Source of the DNA: Stictocephala bisonia
Lineage: Eukaryota > Arthropoda > Insecta > Hemiptera > Membracidae
DNA: 64,000 nucleotides
Assembly (NCBI GenBank): GCA_035578905.1
Contig: JAQJVL010002583.1
Location: 26,937 to 90,936 of the forward strand
Reading direction: 5' to 3'
Shown: piece by piece, positions 44,530 to 56,400 of the stretch
Numbering within the stretch: position 1 is the stretch's first letter
Layout: each line of letters opens with the position of its first letter
The notes under the pieces: generated by a model
What the model was told of the DNA's origin: nothing
Database searches by the model: none
The model's input: only the letters and a program-made list of their open reading frames with translations
Position numbers and translations under genes: made by a program

Positions 44530-44637
44530 TTACTTCTTCTTTTTTGCTTTTTGATGAGGTTCTACATCAGAATCGCTGCGAGGTTTCTGCCACTGCAGAG
44601 GTTTTCTACGGTACATGGGCCAGGGAGGTGTTGTTAC
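44530..44637 (-). CDS. Terminal coding exon of an unidentified minus-strand gene
   Basis: Read on the minus strand, a good acceptor (TTAAATGCAG) immediately precedes VTTPPWPMYRRKPLQWQKPR, then SDSDVEPHQKAKKKK and a TAA. The exon is 35 codons, has a non-repetitive, proline- and tryptophan-containing start, a possible CK2-type SDSD site and a basic tail that could be a nuclear localisation signal. No other exon of this gene was found in the window; upstream exons must lie to the right, possibly beyond the PolB element or outside the window. I do not recognise the protein. The call rests on the splice site, the composition and the contrast to surrounding AT-rich DNA. Confidence 0.5.
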   Translation of the reverse strand, partial: VTTPPWPMYRRKPLQWQKPRSDSDVEPHQKAKKKK

Positions 44638-46531
44638 CTGCATTTAACAAAAAACATTGATTTTAGTTTAGGAAAATAAATCTAAAAAATTATGACTGTT
44701 TAGTTTTTTGATACTTTGTTTAGTCATTATTAGAGTCATCATCCTTTATAAATTTGGATTTATCATCTTTAAATCCATACAACAAACAAATTAACTGCTA
44801 AACCATCTCATGACAGGACTGCAAAACTACCCAACACTTCTATTCTCATAATTTGAGGAATCGCAATTTACCTATTTTAATTTCTTTATTGCTAAACAAA
44901 GAAAGTTTCAAAAAGTAGGATGTGGTTGTAATACTACTAGAAATGCTACAAAAGACTGGAGTAGACAACTTAGTTTGATCGAATAATCACAGAAAATAAG
45001 CAGCCTTATTGTTGTTGTTTTGAGGCAGCTGCTCAATTCCTGAGTGTACATAGATTAATGCTGTTTCATTTATTTAATGAAAGGAATAAAAGGAGAGAAG
45101 AACACTAACTTTGGTTGATTTAAATTGTATGCCTGGGTTCGGGTTAAAATTAAAAAATATGTATTTATGCAGTACCTTTCTTACAAAGTGATTTAAGAAT
45201 TGAATATTTTAATTTGACAGAAAGACGCCACAGCTTAAACTTAAATTAATAACTTGTGAGTAGTTTAACAATACAATTGGCTGAAGCTTTTTTAGGAATT
45301 TCATCCCATCCAGATGTAAAGTGTTCTTCAAATTTTTACTATGAATAAAATCTCATTCTCACAAATCTTTTTCATTACTATTTATAGCTACTTCGGCCAA
45401 TTTAACTGCTTCGCATACAGAAATGTTCAATTTAAACTCTTGTACAACTTTTGTAAAATAAGTATTGAGTCTCTGCATTTTGTAAAGGGTTCTCGACTAT
45501 CTGACCATCTATATTAAATTTAATAGTAGAGTTAAATTTGGTTTCATATCCAAACTATATTCTAAGATCGAGTATACCATAAGATTTCTTTAAGCTTCAT
45601 AAGTTCTGACACAAACTTTAAATTGTTTAGTACAAACGATTACAATATTTCAATATATACAAAACCATTCTCTAGACTTGATTTTCAGAAATGGAGAATT
45701 TTATAATAATCTCAGTAATAGCTTGACAAATAATCACAACAAACCATCTGATCATTATTTATACACAATAGGAACATTTACAAGGACTGGTGTTGCAATA
45801 TTGGTTGGTATATAGTCTATTTATAACTTAAATAAATACAAAACACAGACATACGCCCACACAAACATATTATTTATTAAATTCTCTTTTCTTGTAATAT
45901 GGAATCTTACAGACTGCTGACTTCAAAATAATATTAACGATAATCTAAATTACTCAGACTACCGTACATTGCAGCAATAGCATAATAATGCTTAAATATA
46001 ATATACCTAAACAAGTTTTTATTTGTGTCATAAGTTAATGTATAATGATAAAGATAATTTGTTATGAGGACAGACAAAATACTTCTTTGAACAATACCTG
46101 CGCAATGCGATAATTCCTACAAACATAAACTGTGGATTTTCTATTTGTTATGTTGTATTGAAATTATAAATTGAATTAATATAATGCTAATTATATATTG
46201 AAAAATAATGGTAAAATGGAGAAATAAGCCAAACACATATTAGTGTTAAGGCGGCCATTTCGCTTTACGAAAAACGTCAAAAGTATGGGTTTACTATTTC
46301 AAGGGTTTGGTCCGTAATAATGATCATACGTAACACTTCAAATGTTATTTGGAAGGTGAAGAACTGTTCTAGTGGACCATAAGTTTATTTTTATAAATAA
46401 TTTATTTTTTATAATTGATGTACAGTTAAATTTGGCAAACTTAAAATGTAATTCTTGATGATTTAAAATTTTTTAAATTAAAATATCAACTTACGGTCCA
46501 CTTGAATGGACTTTGATAATCATACAGTGTT
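44638..46531. other. Non-coding, presumed intron
   Basis: AT-rich, no coding sequence recognised. If the exon at 44,530-44,637 is real, this is intron of that gene. Confidence 0.4.
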
Positions 46532-46599
46532 AGTAGGGAAAAGATGGGCGAAATGCCGTCAAAATTTGGGATTTCTGCGTCAAATTGACCTTTGGACCC

Positions 46600-46665
46600 A
46601 CTTTCCTGGCCTCTGATTGGTCGAGAGCGGTCACGTGACTTTTCCAAGATGGCGGCGCCCATTTC
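46600..46665 (+). promoter_or_regulatory. TATA-less promoter-like cluster in inverted repeat
   Basis: Within 60 bp lie an inverted CCAAT box (GATTGGTCG), an E-box (TCACGTGA) and AAGATGGCGGC, the YY1-type initiator element. A mirrored, partly eroded version is in the right arm at about 59,786-59,840. It may drive outward or inward transcription from both ends. Confidence 0.45.
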
Positions 46666-46675
46666 CCGCCAAATT

Positions 46676-47152
46676 TTCTAACCTCACTTTTCCTAACCTC
46701 AAATTTCCCGCCAAATTCCCAAATTCCCGCCAAATTTCCTAACCTCACTTTTTCTAACCTCAAATTTCCATTTCCCGCCAAATTTCCTAACCTCAAATTT
46801 CCCCCAAATTACCCAATTTCCCTCACATTTCCCTCCCCCCAAATTACCCGATTTCCCTCACATTTCCCCCAAATTACCCTCAAATTCCTAAAATTACCCT
46901 CAAATTTCCCACAAATTCCCAAATTACCCAATTTCCCTCACATTTCCCACATTTCCCCCCCAAATTACCCGATTTCCCTCACATTTCCCCCAAATTACCC
47001 TCAAATTCCTAAAATTACCCTCAAATTTCCCACAAATTACCAAATTTCCCACACATTTCCCTCACATTTCCCACATTTCCCCCCAAATTACCCTCAAATT
47101 TCCCTCAAATTACCCAATTTCCCTCACATTTCCCACATTTCCCCCCCCCCAT
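46676..47152. repeat. C-rich minisatellite (TTTCCCNCAAATT-type)
   Basis: About 480 bp of irregular tandem repeats of roughly 10-13 bp made of AAATTTCCC, CAAATTACCC and TCACATTTCCC variants, ending in a C10 run. A higher-order unit of about 100 bp is visible (46,840-46,930 resembles 46,960-47,050). The mirrored G-rich version is at 59,270-59,780. Confidence 0.85.
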
Positions 47153-47164
47153 GGGACTTGTTAC

Positions 47165-47501
47165 TCTACTCATATATACACCATAACAAAATTAATATTT
47201 CGAGGCACGTATAGTGTCGACAACCTACAGGCATATTCGCTTACACCGAGCCAGTACACGATATATTATATAAAATGTACCAACTGTTTTTTTCATGTGA
47301 TCTGTATTTGGTGTTAACCTTTTTTCCTCAGTAATTAAAACATGCGGTGAAAATAAAAAATAAATAATTATTTGTTTTGCAGACATGCCTCCTAAAAAAT
47401 CTAATATTGGTAGAAGAAGCAAAAATGCTCAAATTCTTTCAGCTATTAGGTTCTAAATCAAACTCAATATTATGACCGGCGAAGCGGGCGGGTACAGCTA
47501 G
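47165..47501 (+). mobile_element. Non-autonomous Helitron with residual start exon
   Basis: Ends with an ACCGGC/GCGGGT hairpin and GTACAGCTAG (CTAG at 47,498-47,501) followed by T, a Helitron 3' terminus; a possible TC start is at 47,165. Inside, an acceptor TTTTGCAG precedes an ATG at 47,385 that opens MPPKKSNIGRRSKNA and stops at 47,456. This N-terminus is the one I associate with arthropod Helitron Rep/helicase proteins, so the element looks like an internally deleted autonomous Helitron. The right-arm copy has lost the ATG. Confidence 0.6.
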
Positions 47502-47751
47502 TTTTTATATATAAATCAGTTAGAATATCTTTTATAGTTACTTATTTTTATTACAATGTATATATTAATTTAAGTTAAATTTGTAGTATTCAATGTCTTA
47601 CAAAGTGTCACTATCAAATCAGCATGACCTAGTGACCTCTCGCAACTGTCTCGCTGATTATAAGACTGTTGCTCATTTCCGCTAGCCTTATACTTTGTAT
47701 ATAGAAAAATCATATTTAATTTAGTATTTAAAAATTGTAGGGAGAAGTTCT

Positions 47752-48214
47752 ATTACAGATAAAGTCGTACAATATTTAAATGTTATTTAGGAATAAAATA
47801 TAATAATGTTAATTATTAGATACTGAAAACTCTATAAAAAATACAATTGTCTGCTGTTGGAACAATTCAGTGGCACTAAAATATGTATGTAACTTTATAA
47901 AACAAAGTGCGGAGGTAATGACCCAGCTTATTGTCAGATTCACCCGACATTGTCTGATATTTAGCTTTTATCAACGTTCCATGTCATATTTGGTCTGCCA
48001 TTTTGTTGTGTGAATTCACCAATTACTGTAACTAAGGAACATTCACAGCGTGGGTTTAGTTACAACACTACCCAATGAGTTACTGTGTTTTATTGTTTTG
48101 CTATGACTTAATTTGTGTACCTAAGTTGTTTTTAAAGTTTTTGTTTATGTAAATACCCATATATATAATTTTAGTGTTTTATTAGTGTTAATATCCTATA
48201 TTATAATAGCTGGT
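47752..48214. other. Spacer, nothing recognised
   Basis: Non-coding DNA between the inverted repeat and the piggyBac remnant; no left piggyBac terminus could be identified. Confidence 0.4.
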
Positions 48215-49341
48215 ATGAGTGAGAGTGAAGATGAGTATTCCAGTGATGGTACTGACATCGACACAGATGAAAGTTCGGACAGTGACATTAAGCTAGACAT
48301 CCCCCTACATGGTCAAACCACACCCAAGGTTTGAGAAACATTCCTTTTTTAGGACAGAACAAGCTGCTAGTCGACATCCCAGGTGATAATAGGCCAATTG
48401 ATTGGTTTTTACTACTTCTTGACGATGTAATTTTAGATTTGATTTGTCGCCAAACTAATAAGTATGCTATTGAACTTTTTTGTAAACCCAATACTAGTGA
48501 ACAGTCACGTATCACTCGTTGGAAAGACTTAGATGTTCCCAAATTGAAAACTTTTATTGTTGTACACAGGAACCATAACACTAAATAGACTCCAAGATTA
48601 TTGGAAGGTCCATTGGCTATTTGTCATGTTTTAGGGCCCATATGAGCCGAGATAGATTTCTCCTAATAATAATATGTATTTATTTTTCAAAAGTATATCC
48701 CGAAGGTCCACCCACCATCAAATGATCGCCTTGAAAAAGTATCAGAGTTGATTATTTTAATAATAAGATGTATCTCACATACTTTCCTTCTAAACAACTA
48801 GTTATCGATGAGTCAATGATATTGTGGAGAGGTCGTCTGTCGTTCAGGCAGTATTTACCTGCAAAGCGTCATAAGTATGGTGTAAAGGTTCAATGAACCT
48901 GAAGGTTTAACAGTTAGAATTAGGATATATTCTGGGGCTAATGATGCAGTTCTTAGTGGACAATTTCTATAATAGTGTGTCCCTTGCAGCCAAACTACTA
49001 GCAAATGATACGTATTGCACTGGGACTCTTCGGGACAATAGAAAATGTAATCCTAATGTCGTCATCCTAGCTCCAAGAGGTGCTACAATTGCTCAGTACG
49101 CTGAGGGAATGATGGAAGAACAAGAAAAAAGTCCTTTACATTTCAACTGAATTCGAGAATACCATGGTCACAGCCATTAAGAACGTGACAGAAAGGGAGG
49201 AAGGATAAGGAAGAAATTTAGAGTATGGTACAAACCAGGAAACACAAAGAGATCAATCTTTTATTGCCGTGATTGTCCTGACAAACCTGGACTTTGCCCC
49301 GTGGATTGCCATCAGCAATATCATGCTAACATACAAAATTA
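48215..49341 (+). pseudogene. piggyBac transposase, degenerate
   Basis: A 1.1-kb remnant with family blocks in correct order across many frame breaks: an acidic N-terminus (MSESEDEYSSDGTDIDTDES), PRNIPFLGQNKLLVDIPGDN, DWFLLLLDDVILDLICRQTN, TRWKDLDVPKLKTF, then QLVIDESMILWRGRLSFRQY and LPAKRHKYGVK (the central catalytic region), VDNFYNSVSLAAKLL, the CTGTLRDNRK block and a C-terminal cysteine cluster CRDCPDKPGLCPVDCHQQYH. Stops, frame changes and a missing central stretch rule out activity. The right terminus with TTAA is at about 49,557-49,561. It lies inside the inverted-repeat-bounded segment, upstream of the PolB gene. Confidence 0.88.
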
Positions 49342-49557
49342 AAGAAAATAAAAAAACTTTTGAGAGGAGGGAGGGGTTGTAAATAAATAGTTTTGAACGT
49401 AATTACGCACATCGTTTTATAATCAATATAGACAAAGTGGTCGGGCCGCGCAGTGCGTCGGTACCGGATACGGTCCCTGAAAAACAAAATACTCCAAGAA
49501 GTGTTTTGATTTGTGGAAGATCGTCCAAAGTGTGAATTTTGAGCCACACTCAATGTG

Positions 49558-49561
49558 TTAA
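49558..49561. repeat. piggyBac right boundary, TTAA
   Basis: TTAA directly follows GAGCCACACTCAATGTG, whose complement CACATTGAGTGTGG has the form of a piggyBac terminus. The matching left terminus was not found. Confidence 0.4.
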
Positions 49562-52410
49562 CAGTTCTATCAAACTGATATTCTGTCTAGATAAGCAATA
49601 AAAAAAGTCTATTGTAAACAATAAAAAAATTATAATTTAAAAAGTAAACTACCTGTTTTTTATTTATTTACCAATATATCAATTTGATAAAATATATGTC
49701 TAACGTATATTTCTTCAGTTTATAATTGTGTATAGTCTATTACCAATAATAATCAATAAATTTAGTATGCTGTAAAATTTACTTGTCAACAATGCTTGTG
49801 TGGTAAATTCTATATGTTTTTGTATAGTCTGCATAGATTTAAATTATCTGTACAATCCCTACATGTTCAATATTTCATCTTAACTATTCAGCTCATCTAT
49901 GTTTTATTCTACTCCGTTCATCAATCACTGTAAACCAAAAATAGCATAGGCCCAATCCGTAATATTCAGGGACATGGAATCACGGTTAGAATTGAAAGAG
50001 CGGAATCACCGAAATCATAGGTTAAAATCACAGGTCTTGAGAGGAAGCGGTTCAGCTAAAAGATCAGGTAATCCCATCACTATTCACAACCCGCAGTGCA
50101 CCGACAGTTCATTCATTTCTCGCGCAAGGCTGACCTCAATATTGTTTAATTGGCACCGGACGGACTGCATGTTAACCCTAGAGGTCAAGTATAGTGATAT
50201 ATATGCATTTCCTCACAGATAGCCCTAGAATCCTATCTGGTCTATTATTAAACAAAAGAATTACTGGGTCATCATGTATCATCTCTTCTTTGTTTGATGT
50301 TTTCAGGGCTTCAAGTTTGTTATTTTAACTTTCTATAAAATGAGTGAGTGCTCCTTGTTATTACAAATGAAAATAATTACAAAAATGTTTAAAGACCATC
50401 ACAAACAAATATCAAGACTCAATAATCTACAGATATTAATTCAATTAACCACTTAAACACCTTTAATATTTAGACTTCCACCTTAGATTTTCAAGTGTCT
50501 TACAAATGTTAATGGAAATAATTTATACCTAATTCCTGAACAGCTTACAACATTAAAGGTTTTTTCATAATATGCAAAAGTTTACCTTTTAATAAACTAT
50601 GCAGGCTAACTAAGTCAGTAGAATAATATCTAATAGGCTGTAACTTTTTCTGTTGGTGTAATAGACCTGATAATAATCTCGCAGCTTCATTTTTTGATTA
50701 TAGTTTATAAAGACGATTCAAGACTAATCACACGGTACTTTATTTGCCCCTCACTAAATAAAACATCTCCTTATAAACGTTTTAAACCATTTCCAATGTA
50801 GGCCTTCAATTATCATACGTAATACATAGAACCTTTTTCCAATAATTTGTGTTTTATATTTAAATTATTACGAGTAAACTTAATTTTAACAAAGTTTTAT
50901 CTATTTGTTTTGTTGTAAATTCCATAATTTATACATGCTAGTACATTACATGTGTAATAATGAGAGATCATACATCAAAATTATACTGTAATTTCTAATG
51001 TTTCTATAGTTTAGGTAGGATTTTAAACAATATGTATAACATTTATAGCTTAATACCATATCAAATTACATTCATACACATTGTGTGTGCTATTGGAAAA
51101 TGTCTCAGATCAAGCAAGAACTACCAACATAGAACCCAAACCCCTTAAAATTTAGTTAAAATGTCCATAATTAGAGTTATTTGTGTACAAAATATGTTAT
51201 AATTCCCTAAACGCATTAAAATGCAGTGTCATAACAATGATATTCACCCTAAACATTAAAAAAAAACTTTAAAATACTCTTATAGAACCTTTAAAAACTT
51301 AGTTTGAGCTCAAAACAACGTACAAAACTGATGTAACACTTGTAAATTAATTGTTTAACCTATATAGCTATTTAGTTGACTCCAATTAGCTGGCAAAGTG
51401 TAAGTAACCAATAGGAATAAATTCTCTGTAATGTTCGCATTTTAAGCTTGATTTTAACAAAACCTGGTGCTATTGATTATCTGCGTACTAAACAAATAAA
51501 CAAATAGTTAGTTGAAACGTCTCTGTTGTAGAAACTTTGGTATTAACAGTAAGAAAGTTTGGCTGTAATATACTCGATGAGAAAATGTATATACACCACT
51601 CCCAAAGACACAAACACATGGAGAACACACTGCACCCTTGACAGATCACCTATCCATTACATAAAACCTTTGTTCAAAACTGTCTGTTTGACCAAGAAAC
51701 ATGAAAATTTGGCTTGAACGTAAATTTTTGCGTATAATCACGCATTTCGTTCACCGCGAATAATTTTCAGTCTAAAAATGAAAAGTGCCCAAAACGGTCT
51801 GTTTGACCAAGAAACATGAAAATTTGGCTTGAACGTAAATTGTTGCGTAAAATCACGCATTTCATTCACCACGTTTCCGCCTAAAAATAAAAAGTGACCG
51901 TATCAAGCAATAAGCCCGGCTAAGACCCAGATATCGTCCCAGGCTGTGGGGGCGTTACAAATACGCAGCCTAACAGCATTTTAGCGGACTTTGCCTGGCA
52001 AACATAAAATATTTAACCTAAAGGTGAATCTCTAAAATGTGCTAACAGGCTAAAAATCTAGCCTAGTCGCATATCTCGACGCTTGTCCTCCAAAGTTTGA
52101 TAAAAACACAGGTTACAGTAGAATGAAAAACTGTACAAGTACACTGATAAAGCCACAAATAATTAATGAATATCATAGCACTTACATGAAATTAACTTGG
52201 AAACTGATGTTCTACAAAATAAAAATCACAATATTCCTCATATTAAAATAAATTACCTATTGTCTTTTTTACATCTCGTGTAAATGCTTACAATGCTTTT
52301 CAAGTTTTCAATGAAGATGATGCAATCGTTACACGTTGCAACAACGTACACCCGTTCAAGGTCAACACTGCATTTCCTATCATTGGCTATTAGCACTAGT
52401 GTTCCAATTA
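49562..52410. other. Non-coding spacer upstream of the PolB gene
   Basis: No gene recognised in 2.8 kb. The only structure seen is a direct duplication with 115-bp period at 51,675-51,898 (unit starts CAAAAC, then TGTCTGTTTGACC or GGTCTGTTTGACC). An open frame at 49,974-50,222 has no recognisable motif. Confidence 0.5.
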
Positions 52411-52470
52411 CTATATAAAGGGCTCACACCGGAAACTCTCTTTCTTTGTTCAGACATTCAGGTGGTAAGT
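52411..52470 (+). promoter_or_regulatory. Core promoter and leader splice donor of the PolB gene
   Basis: CTATATAAAG (52,411-52,420) is a good TATA box. About 30 bp further is an initiator-like TTCAGAC (near 52,449), followed by a consensus splice donor GTAAGT at 52,465-52,470. A GTTCCAATTA (CCAAT) element lies just upstream. Together they define a roughly 20-base untranslated first exon and a leader intron of about 1 kb ending with the TTTGTGTCAG acceptor at 53,467-53,476. Confidence 0.65.
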
Positions 52471-53069
52471 AATATCTTGAATAATTGACCATAGTAAATT
52501 ATCGCATATACTTGCTATTGACTCTACGGTATTTTGTTGTACTTTTACAATACTTTACATAACTTCTTTAAGTAAATATTATTTCTATCTTTATAGTTAC
52601 TATATTACGTTTCAATTGTATTTACATACATTTTGTTTTTTGGTATTAAATTAATAAATTTTTTCAAGTCATTAGTAACACATACTTGGTTTACTTTAAT
52701 TTACATTGAATATTTTGTCTAAGTTTTTTAATTGCTTCTAACAATCTGATTTCAATACTTTTTAGTTTTAACGAGTTTATTTCGAAATATATATTATATG
52801 AGTTGTGTATTATAAATCATTACCACTGTTCTTGTGCGTTCTCTTACCAGTATTTTATAACTGTACTGTAGAGTCAGATATAAATTGATTTAACATTGAA
52901 ACGGCTTAACTTGTTTTGTTATATTGCACTCTTGTATATTTCAATAGTCATATTTGTGTTATTAGCCTGCAGTTTATTTTTGCTTTTAGAGGTTTGTGTC
53001 AACTTGTTATTGTTATCTAATCTATTAACATAGCGATTAGGTGATAGAATATTGTTACAAATTAAGACT

Positions 53070-53322
53070 TTTCATCAAGGTACCGTTCTCTTTACGGTTT
53101 TTCACAAGATTACTTATATACAGTACTTAGAAAAAAAACCTTAGTCTTTGTTTGACTGTCAAAGTGATAGGATATCGGGAATTTTCCATTAGTAGTAGAG
53201 AATTTACTTGGTTAACGTTCTACCTTTCATCAAGGTACCGTTCTCTTTACGGTTTTTCACAAGATTACTTATATACATTACTTAGAAAAAAAATCTTAGT
53301 CTTTGTTTGACTGTCAAAGTGA
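53070..53322 (+). repeat. ~97-bp direct duplication in the PolB leader intron
   Basis: A block starting TTTCATCAAGGTACCGTTC and ending GACTGTCAAAGTGA occurs at about 53,070-53,167 and again at 53,226-53,322, near-identical. A third, diverged part (AAAGCTACTGTTCTCTTAAACG) lies near 53,384. The repeats are directly upstream of the PolB start. Confidence 0.9.
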
Positions 53323-53497
53323 CGTTAGTTAAAAATTAACTTGTGATTGTTAAGTGTTTACTTAATTAACGTAGTAACTTTCCAAAGCTACTGTTCTCTT
53401 AAACGTACTTTAAGAGAGTATATATATAGGACACCCTTTAAAAATATCATTTGTATTTTGACTGTCTTTGTGTCAGCATTACATAAGGTCTATTAAG

Positions 53498-56400
53498 ATG
53501 ACTACCACTAGTGCTCTGAATGGTAATCTTTTACATGTATCATACAAAAAAGTATGCAAAAAGTATTCCACCGATTACAATGATGTTTTGAGTGCTCTAA
53601 CTGATAAGAAAAATAATATTCTCGATGAAATTAGGTCCCAATTGTGTAAAATGAGAAGCCTTAAATGGTACATTGCTGTTCGTGTAGCCTTTTTCAAAAC
53701 TATAAACAATTCTGAAATTTACTCATCACCTACCTTCCACGGTAAAACTAGGGCTTTGTTGTCATCTGATGATCTAGATAAGCAATTTATGGAAGCCCTC
53801 GACAAGATACTGGAGAGTATGACGAAGTATATCAGAGACGGAAGTGGTTGGCAACTAAACAATGTTGAACAGATAGACTTATGTATAGTAAAATACAAAC
53901 CCCTTGTAGCAGCTTCTTACATACCCACCCCTAAAAGTTTGGCAGTTACTAAAGGAATAATTAATATTAAAAACACGGACAATAAATGTTTTCTTTGGTC
54001 TGTTTTGGGTGCACTACACGGACATGACGGGAGTAAAAATTACAGAGTGCAGTACTACAAACATTTTGAGCAGGAAATCAACATGTCAGGCATTGAATAC
54101 CCAGTTAAGATTACAGATTTAGATCTCTTTGAAGAAAATAATCCATCTCTGTCTATAAATGTTTTTGGGTACGAAGATGAGGAAATACATGTCATAAGAG
54201 CGACTACACTGAAAAATCGCAAGCACGTTAACTTGTTGATATTGAATGAAGAAGAGAACACACATTACTGCTTGATATCTGACCTTTCCAAGATTTTACC
54301 ACGTCCAACCAAAAATCACAAGGCAGTACATTTTTGCAACTATTGTATTCAGTCATTTCCAACTGAAGAATTGTTACAAAAACACGTACCAAACTGTACT
54401 CCTGGGGAAATCTGTAGATCAACATACATACCAACACCTAAAAGTCTTGCTCATCCTAGCAAAGGAGTTTTGAATATTAAGAATAATGATCAAAAATGTT
54501 TTATGTGGTCAGTCTTGGCACAAATTCATCCAGATAAACATCAAAACAACAGAGTAAATTATTTCAAACAGTTTGAGCATGAAATTAATATGACAGGTAT
54601 CAATTATCCAGTCTTTGATCTAACACAAATCGATAAGTTTGAGAAGCTCAACCAAACAATTTCCATCAATATCTTTGCTTATGATAATGGTGAGCTATAT
54701 CCAACTAGAATAACAAAGGAGAAAAATAGGGAGACACATGTTAATCTTTTACTTCTATCAAATACGGAAGGTAAGCAACACTATTGTTTGATTACCAACA
54801 TGTCCCACCTTCTCTCACATCTGACTAAACACAACCCAGCTTCATACTACTGTAATTATTGCCTCCACCGCTTTTCATCAAATGAGCTGTTAACTGAGCA
54901 TGAACCCTTATGTACTCCTCATGGTGTTCAAAAGACCAAACTGCCCAATGAGAATGACAAGTTGATGTACTTTAAAAACTACACACTATGTCATAAAGTC
55001 CCCTTTACAATATATTGTGATTTTGAATCCTACATTGTACCTATAACAACATCTTTGAATGATCCAGGAACATCCCACACCACAAACGTATCAAAGCACA
55101 TTCCATCAGGCTTTTGCTACGTCATTATTGACAATGATGGAAAAGCTATAAAACCACCAGTAGTGTATACAGGTCCTAACGTCATTGATACGTTCCTCAA
55201 CAAACTGATCGAAGAAGCCAACATTTTGGTACCAATACTGAAAAATAACGTACTGATGGTGATGACACATGAGGACAATGAAAACTTTGAAAATGCTACT
55301 GACTGTCATTTATGTAAGAAACCACTTGGGGAAGATAAGGTTAGAAACCACAACCACATTAATGGAAAATATATTGGAGCTGCTCACAATGATTGCAATT
55401 TGCAATACAAAGTCCCTCAGCATATCCCTGTATTTTTTCACAACCTGAGAGGTTACGATTGCCATCACTTAATCCAAGGCTTTGGTAAATTTAAAAAGGA
55501 AAAGATATCTTGCATCGCAACTACTAGCGAGCGTTATATATCCGTAACACTAGAGTCTCTTCGTTTTCTTGACTCCCTTCAATTTCTGAATGCTTCACTT
55601 GACACTCTTGTTAGTAACCTTGCTCCAGAAGGCTCAACTAAATTTCCAATTCTCCATCAATGCATTGAATCTAATCAACATCTTCTGATCCGTAAAGGTG
55701 TATTTCCATACAATTGGTTGACTGAGACATCCAAACTTTCAGAGACACAACTTCCTTCGAAAGAAGCATTCTACAACGACTTAACCAAAACACCAATCAC
55801 AGACAATGACTACTTACACGCCCAACTTGTATGGGATAGCTTCAATATGACTACAATGAAAGACTACCACGATCTGTATCTTATGACAGATGTTCTCCTA
55901 TTGGCTGACGTTTTTGAAAATTTCCGAAACACGAGCCTCCAATATTATGAAATTGATCCCTGTAATGTGTATTCTGCTCCTGGTCTCGCATGGAACTCCA
56001 TGTTAAAGATGACGAATGTTAGCATTGAATTGTTAACAGACATAAATCAGCATCTATTTATTGAGAATGGTGTTAGAGGTGGTGTTGCAATGATTCCACA
56101 TAGATTCGCCAAAGCAAACAACCCTTACCTTCCTGATTTCGATCCCACAACACCTAATAGTTACCTCGTATACCTCGATTGTAACAATCTTTATGGAAAA
56201 GCCTTAAGTGAGCCGCTCCCTCATTCTGAATTCAAGTGGTTACAACAACAAGAAATAGATCAATTGAATATTAGGGAAATACCGGATAATTCGGAAATGG
56301 GATATATTTTAGAAGTGGATCTCTACTATCCTCAACACCTACATGATCTCCATTCTGATTATCCATTAGCTCCAGAAACGTAAAGTAGTCACAGAAAATA

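Larger units (their letters stand above)
46532..47751 (+). repeat. Left ~1.2-kb inverted repeat of a 13.4-kb segment
   Basis: Inverted copy of about 58,682-59,916. It begins AGTAGGGAAAAGATGGGC and contains a GC-rich promoter-like start, a long CAAATTTCCC-type minisatellite (about 46,680-47,150), a Helitron derivative and an AT-rich inner part ending TTGTAGGGAGAAGTTCT. The arms share every sub-block in mirrored order, with perhaps 10-20 % divergence, much of it in homopolymers. Terminal AG and arms over 1 kb recall Polintons, but the 6-bp flanks (AGTGTT, AGTTTA) are not an exact target duplication. Confidence 0.8.

Noticed and set aside
49974..50222. 82-codon open frame downstream of the piggyBac remnant
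   Set aside because: No recognisable domain, no promoter or splice context; likely chance.
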